Positions 59,517 through 64,000 of a DNA stretch of 64,000 nucleotides are shown here, in pieces. Numbering within the stretch: position 1 is the first letter of the stretch; every line of letters starts with the position of its first letter. This DNA is from Rosellinia necatrix (Eukaryota; Ascomycota; Sordariomycetes; Xylariales; Xylariaceae): NCBI GenBank assembly GCA_021209875.1, contig JAGYVD010000006.1, forward strand, positions 1,922,001 through 1,986,000, given 5' to 3'. A model generated the notes under the pieces. The model was not told the DNA's origin. It saw only the letters and a program-made list of their open reading frames with translations, and made no database searches. Position numbers and translations under genes: made by a program.

Positions 59517-62500
59517 TCATTTGGAGTCCGGAGGGCCGGTGAGAGCGCGACGTAGTATCGCCTCATGCCCGAGGAGCCTGGCCGACAGATCCTCACTCAC
59601 TTACTCACTCACTCATCGTGGCAACCTCACGATGCCCCCAGCTCCTAATCGGGTAGAGCTCGAGGGCTCATGGCATGAATTGCCATCTCGCGTCTCTGTG
59701 CCCTAAAGGCAGGCAGCTAAGGTCATTCCGCTCTAACCTAGCTCGTTGAAGGGCAATCGGCCCGAAGCCGGATCTGACATTGACGGAGAGCTGGGAGGTG
59801 CTCGGTAGTGTGCCGGATGAGCGCTGGGACGGGGGCAAGGTCCCACGCTCTAGACCGCTGATAAGCTGGGGAGGGCTAGAGCATATCGAGATGAGCCCTG
59901 GTGTTTGGCTTCCAATGTTGGATGGCACTGTCTTAGATGCTAGACAAGTAGAATAGGGGCGACGGGCCGCGAACGCACCGCCAGAGACAAGAAGCGGTAG
60001 CCTAGACTAGAGCGTTAACTAGTTGCGCTTACATAACCTGGAGAGCTTGGGACCGGGCAAACTCGACATGATGATATGAGACACATTGTAGGGCGAAGCT
60101 AATATGAGGCTCTTGAAGGGGATTGACAGATCGGCCACGCGTGTTGCGTTCCGAAGCGTGGGTTGTCCCCGATAAAGCCCCTTGCTTGTTTGGATGGCAC
60201 ACAGATTTAGATTGCCCTGCCACCCTATGCCGCAGGGGTACCGTCCACACCGTCATGGTACCTACAGCAGCAGGCACCTACAGTAGCAGTAGCAGGCACC
60301 CATGCTGTCTATATCAGACCCCCCTAACCGGGAATAGCAGTTGAGGCGAGGAGGGGGATTAGTTATACTACGGTGGTGCATTGGTGGATGTTGGCACGCA
60401 AGGATCGAACTGATGCCCAGAGCGGATGGTATTGAAACGCGATCAGAGTATAAGATAGGCACTCCAGAAATAGGGGGAAGAGACGACGCTGAGAAAGGGG
60501 ATCGGCAGCCCCATTGCTGCTTAAGGCAGGTCAGGGGCTCGTGAGCTTGGGCCACGTGCCATTTATACCTGTCATTCCGTCGTGAGGTCAACCATTCCGC
60601 AAAGCTCTCTTCCCGTCACATTCCAGGTAGCTATATTGCCCTGGGCAGATACCGGTCAGGGGACAGGGGGTCAGTATCCTGAACCAGTCTATATTCATCT
60701 GTTAATTTTCTCCGAACCCGGGACATTTTCAAGCGATAATCTCCAAGACCATGGATGTCTCAAAATCTACAAGGCATCGAGCGTCGTTTATTCTCTTGGG
60801 ATTGCGGCCCCTGTCATAAATCCCCAGATAGTTGTACAACCAAGTCTTATCTGATCCATTCACGATCACACCAGACTTGGTATCCCCCTTGTCTGATGTA
60901 ACATATGGTGCCTATTGTCTTTCATTATGGCCTACAGTTGTAAATAGATGGGGTAGACCTCGGCAAGATGCACCCCTCATCCTTACATGTAATGCTTTTA
61001 CACTTCTTGAGATGGCCCCTTCATCCGCGCGTACGGGGCCTCATCTTCCTATTTCCACGAGTCATCGTCAACGATGGTCCACGAGACACATCTTTGGTAT
61101 CAGTACTCAGGGCATATATTGCCAACTTTTCCGTCCTCTCTTCCTCTCCGTTGCAACTACACTCTTGTCCACTGCGTGCTAACAGGTTTATATTCAGAAT
61201 GCTACTCAGGAAAACGACTTGAGACCGCATATGAAAGAGTGCTGTTCGCATAGATGTCCCCCGATCCCCAAGGGAGCCCCGGAACTGGCCTTCCCCTTTC
61301 CTTCGGGCGGACCCTCCTTGCTGCTCCGGGGTGAGACACCCAAGCCGACCGGGAAAAGGGACGGGCGCGGAATGATTACCTTCACTGTCTTTGATCACGA
61401 GATCTCTGATGGTCATCAAAAAACCAGTTTGGTGGAATGGCCGGCATTTTGCGATATACTTTGATGCGGTAAGTAATACTCCGATACTGAGCGACGGATC
61501 CGTGTACCCGGGACATGCTATCCCATCACTATAGTCCGAAACCCGGAAGGAGGAAATAGTGAAACCCAAGATTCGGATAGTCTATATGGCCTGGGAAAGG
61601 TTGAAAAATCTTTCGACAGCCCTGTGCTGCTAGGGGCCTCAGTTACCTATTTCCATGTGATGCTCTCACATATCGTCTTATGCGGCTCACCTCGGATACC
61701 GAACATGGCATTTACCTACTCTGCTCTGCGAAGGCAACAGCATTCAACTTCATACCAACCCTAGCGCACAACACAAGGTGTATTGATGCAGAGTGTGCGA
61801 CTGGGCCAACAGATTAATACCAACACATATCTCGGAATAGTTTAGGTATAATTCTGTCTCATGACTTCTTATTAACCACTTGTATTGCGTGTCTGCTTTA
61901 TAGCGTCATGCTACAAGGTAGACCCAAACAGGTTAACCATCTTACTATTCCACTTCAGGGACATGCATTCGCGCAATGCATCATGATCTTACCTTACCCA
62001 TAATACCGAGAGTGCTCGAATACCGACGCGGCTCAATAACTATGACTTGGACCCTTCCGTGTGACATCTATTACCTATTTTTCTGCATTACAGCGTTTCC
62101 TTGCAATACATTCTCATACTTTCGAAAACCCCGTATTATGTACGAGGGGTAGCAGAACGTCATGGCTACAATCGAGGGGAGCGCATGGCAAGAAGATAAG
62201 TCCTACCTGATACTGGAGCTTACCAAAGAGCTTGGCGTCCGGCGTATGACCCCATTCTCGATCGGCCCGGAGGCGGTGGCGGTATGTATTACACTGTTCG
62301 TCTTTCTTCGATCAAGTGCCGTCAACTCGCAAAGGAACTGCATTATCTGATGCGAAGTTGAACGTCTAAAAATTCCTCCTCGCTTATTCGCACTACGCAC
62401 TTGCACCGTCAAGTATCCATGACTTATCTATACCAACAGCAACTCGAAAACTTAGCTCCTCTAATACACATCTGGATCCGCAGGCTTGGCCCTAACGTCA

Positions 62501-63040
62501 GTTGCTTCGCTCACCAAGTCAGCCGTGTGAATCCCGGAGTTAATGCTAGCGGAGAGAGGAGTATCACAAACTGTGCACACGACGCTCAACAGTTCGTATC
62601 TTCAGGCCTGGAAAGGATAAGTTGATTCAGCGTAACTTACGTCATCCAAGTGAATGCATGGAACATATTTTGCCGCGTGGAGATGGTGTCGATTACATAT
62701 GTATGTTGGCGGTATGTTGGATTTTATTTGGGATCGGACTGCCGGGGGACCTGTTTGTCTACCTCTCGGCCCGCTCCGCTTCTATGGTGGTCCCTCGCAT
62801 GACGGATCGACACCTTGCACATCTTGATCAGCACTTAGCAGAGATATTATCCACTAATGTTAGTTAATCCGCCTAGTGAACTAGCGTCTTGTGATCACCG
62901 GAATAATCCTGTGGTTCATTCACATGAGGATTACTAGCTCCTCTTTAATGCATGCTCACAGCACCCGTTGACCTAACCTTAGGGTATTTGGGCGTCAATC
63001 AAATTCACAAATGTCCACCCTTGATGCCTCAATACTAGGT

Positions 63041-63063
63041 GGGGGGGAGAGAGAGAGAGAGGG
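63041..63063. repeat. G run followed by (GA)n
   Basis: Seven to eight G, then about seven ga units. Confidence 0.85.
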
Positions 63064-64000
63064 AAAATCCGGGTAAGGGTCATATATATGCAATAGCATG
63101 GGACCAGCGAAGACTTGCCTAATAACAACAGCAGAGATGTAAGATGGCCTCCTCAAGTTGTAATCTCATGATGGGCTTAATTAGTGGCGCATGATTCGCA
63201 TGAAATCGGGACTTTCAGGCATCGGCGCACAACCCTCTCTCTCTCGTTATCGCGCCATTTCCCCAAGATGCCGTCTGACTCGGCCGATGATGTTTTGAGT
63301 TGAATGTTCTGTCAGAGACGCGAGGGGAGCTGACGCAAGCTCCGCGGGGTAAATGAGTGAGCCAGGCCAGAGGCGAGGTGAGGCAGGCAAGCAGGCAGGC
63401 ATGGGCGATGGCGCCGGACGAACTCCGAGTCGGAAGAGCCAATGATAAGGGTTGAGCTGAGCCCGGGCGATTTGAAACTCGTCGGTGCCCCTTCGTGCAT
63501 CTTGGCCCGGTTCGTTGCCGTGGACATACATACACGCGCCCATTACATAGTGTGTAGTGTAGGGCGCCTCTGGGCGCCATGGTTGATCATCTCTGGAACC
63601 TGAGATTGTTGGGTCCAACATGTGGGCTAGGACTTCTCCGACGTTGGGCCGTGGTCGGAGCAGAGGAGAGCAGGGCAGAGCAGAACGCGATGCGATTATG
63701 GCATCCTATCCTCTGGCTGTGATGGCGAAAGGGGGGATGATAAGGCAAAGCGGATGGTGGCGAACACGTCGTGGGAAGACGGTGCGGCGCTCGCATACAT
63801 AACATATACATACCTAGTTTCGCCCGTGCTTCTTTCTATCTAGTGGCTCTTTTTTTTTTTTTTTTAAACGTGCGCAGCAGTGGTCCCTGTGCCAGTCACG
63901 GGGATGAACGTGGTGCACTTACATGGCTTGGATTTCCATGGTCGCCGGTCGGACTCATCGGACAGGGCTTTGCTGCTTGGAAATGATTTTCAATTTGAGC

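Larger units (their letters stand above)
57583..64000. other. Long gene-free right end
   Basis: 6.4 kb in which I find no supportable gene: open frames are short, overlap on all frames and lack recognised motifs or joinable exons. It holds the chitinase promoter, trinucleotide and dinucleotide repeats, A and T runs at about 58680-58900 and 63850, and low-complexity GC-rich stretches near 58200-58440. Confidence 0.5.

Noticed and set aside
61021..61569. 182-codon minus-strand open frame
   Set aside because: Irregular composition, no domain pattern and competing frames on the other strand.

Overview
The window looks like nuclear DNA of a filamentous ascomycete (Pezizomycotina, probably Sordariomycetes). 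Genes are split by short GT-AG introns of about 50-170 nt with CTAAC/CTGAC-like branch sites, promoters often carry a TATA box 80-150 bp upstream of the ATG, spacers hold many short tandem repeats, and the families are typical of this group: Ech42-type GH18 chitinase, S1/P1 nuclease, fungal rhodopsin-like membrane proteins, DUF3435/FluG-domain proteins and NRPS-like enzymes. I rebuilt fourteen protein genes by joining exons in phase. I recognised no RNA gene, CRISPR array or intact transposon.

Layout. 1-2067 (-): the 5' part of a large coiled-coil protein that runs off the left edge. 6805-7705 (-): an SDT1-type HAD nucleotidase. 9345-11517 (+): a cytochrome P450. 13581-15077 (-): a MATE transporter. 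15.1-20.3 kb: a gene-free spacer with a long hairpin. 20319-22668 (-): a diverged Hsp70-like ATPase, facing away from an orphan protein with an acidic tail at 24039-25397 (+).

26.2-38.4 kb reads like a compact secondary-metabolism locus: a stand-alone adenylation-thiolation (A-T) NRPS-like protein (-), an alpha/beta hydrolase (+) with a probable frameshift at its 3' end, a rhodopsin-like seven-helix membrane protein (+), an ACC-synthase-like PLP enzyme (-) and a UbiA prenyltransferase (+). Two of the four intergenic gaps are divergent promoters, which suits co-regulation. The P450, the MATE exporter and the Baeyer-Villiger-type monooxygenase at 48.7 kb lie on either side and could be tailoring or export partners, but distance makes that speculative. 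At 41.0-42.6 kb (-) is a DUF3435 (tyrosine-recombinase-like) gene whose reading frame is intact but whose catalytic residues look lost.

The right part carries secreted hydrolases: S1/P1 nuclease (43.7-45.1 kb, -), pepsin-like aspartic protease (53.0-54.5 kb, +) and GH18 endochitinase (56.1-57.6 kb, -), a nutrient-scavenging or mycoparasitic/entomopathogenic style of gene set, with the monooxygenase between them. 57.6-64 kb has no gene I can support, only microsatellites and low-complexity DNA.

All exon boundaries come from reading the sequence: they are phase-consistent and use plausible splice sites, but no transcript evidence was available. Family names rest on recognised motifs, not on database searches.
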